Below, in pieces: positions 28,558 through 28,675 of a DNA stretch of 28,675 nt (the first letter of the stretch is position 1; each line of letters opens with the position of its first letter). The translations under genes were made by a program, and so were the position numbers. The stretch spans positions 1 through 28,675 of the IMG/VR virus record IMGVR_UViG_3300009194_000040; one strand, given 5' to 3'. The notes beneath the pieces are model-generated. The model worked only from the letters and a program-made list of their open reading frames with translations, was not told the origin of the DNA and made no database searches. The DNA comes from a virus.

Positions 28558-28675
28558 TTATCCTTTACGAACTTTCGGTGCAACGCTGCCCTGTATCCAC
28601 AGGATCAGCTTCGTGCCCTCTGCAATCTTCGCGGGTTGAAGTCTTCGCGCTGGGCGGCAGCGTCGACTTCGGGAC
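28558..28675 (-). CDS. 3' end of a gene cut by the window edge, possibly capsid protein
   Basis: The reading frame ending at TAA 28558-28560 gives a C-terminal LILWIQGSVAPKVRKG that looks like a genuine protein end. The outermost bases, however, read better in the neighbouring frame (VDAAAQREDFNP), with the join near 28626-28636. One missing base in the sequence or a short real frameshift would join them. Gene order (protease at the other edge) makes the major capsid protein a candidate, by inference only. Confidence 0.4.
   Translation of the reverse strand, partial: SRSRRCRPARRLQPAKIAEGTKLILWIQGSVAPKVRKG

Noticed and set aside
28592-28602. DnaA-box-like TATCCACA near the right edge
   Set aside because: A single 8/9 match within a coding region, without neighbouring boxes or AT-rich DNA.
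1-28675. Many long open frames on the plus strand and in alternative minus frames
   Set aside because: They lie opposite or inside well-supported genes, are Arg/Pro/Ser-rich translations of GC-rich DNA and have no recognisable domains or ribosome sites.
1-28675. Direct circular closure of the window ends
   Set aside because: The protease frame leaves the left edge at a codon boundary, and joining it to the right edge gives a frame that soon ends in a sequence unlike either protein. Sequence between the ends is probably missing.

Overview
The window is a stretch of a tailed bacteriophage genome (or prophage), GC-rich by eye, in which every gene I can support lies on the minus strand, so the genes read from the right edge to the left edge. 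The large terminase of the lambda gpA family, the lambda gpB-type portal, the ClpP-type prohead protease, a tail-tube protein and a tape measure identify a siphovirus-like virion. The tape measure has only about 365 residues, which predicts a short tail. There is no integrase, repressor, rRNA or convincing tRNA, so lifestyle cannot be decided. The host is not shown by the sequence. The small (S/K)-x-TPRTD coiled-coil proteins remind me of phages and genomes from Verrucomicrobiota-like environmental bacteria, but that is recollection, not evidence.

Layout in the direction of transcription: (1) 28675-26104, a possible capsid-gene tail end, two small proteins, a 419-residue fibre-like protein and small accessory proteins. 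(2) 26100-25445, a putative lysis cassette of two holin-like proteins, a short coupled ORF and a lipoprotein nested out of frame in it. (3) 25442-19281, connector and tail genes: fibre-like protein, connectors, tail terminator, tube, chaperone-like protein, tape measure, distal tail protein and a tandem pair of paralogues. (4) 19271-16470, one 933-residue unrecognised tail or tip protein. (5) 16383-14934, tiny coupled ORFs, a transglycosylase-like lysin, a ribbon-helix-helix-like protein and a RuvC-like resolvase. (6) 14937-12228, a chain of small, often paralogous coiled-coil and zinc-knuckle proteins joined by a repeated stop/start junction. (7) 12194-6249, the replication and regulation module: SSB-like protein, sigma4/alpha-CTD-like protein, HTH protein, DEDDy exonuclease, PIF1 helicase, PrimPol/SF3 primase-helicase, an inverted-repeat cluster that may be the origin, and a zinc-finger protein. 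(8) 6252-1, a regulator, a small unknown gene, small and large terminase, a small joining protein, the portal and the start of the protease.

The genes are packed with very many 4-base ATGA or GTGA stop/start overlaps, so translational coupling is the rule. Two styles of translation initiation are visible. Most genes (structural, packaging, replication) have no Shine-Dalgarno sequence and often an A/C-rich leader, including a CAA-repeat leader before the SSB gene. Many of the small genes between about 12.4 and 15.9 kb use strong AGGAGG-type sites, frequently written into the last codons of the preceding gene.

The most unusual parts are the small-ORF chain with its 18-base junction repeat, the GC-rich inverted-repeat cluster next to the primase-helicase, the compact protein combining a sigma-4-like helix-turn-helix, an alpha-CTD-like helix-hairpin-helix and a zinc knuckle, and the out-of-frame nested lipoprotein in the lysis region. 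The left edge cuts the protease and the right edge cuts what may be the capsid gene, so the missing major capsid protein probably lies just outside.
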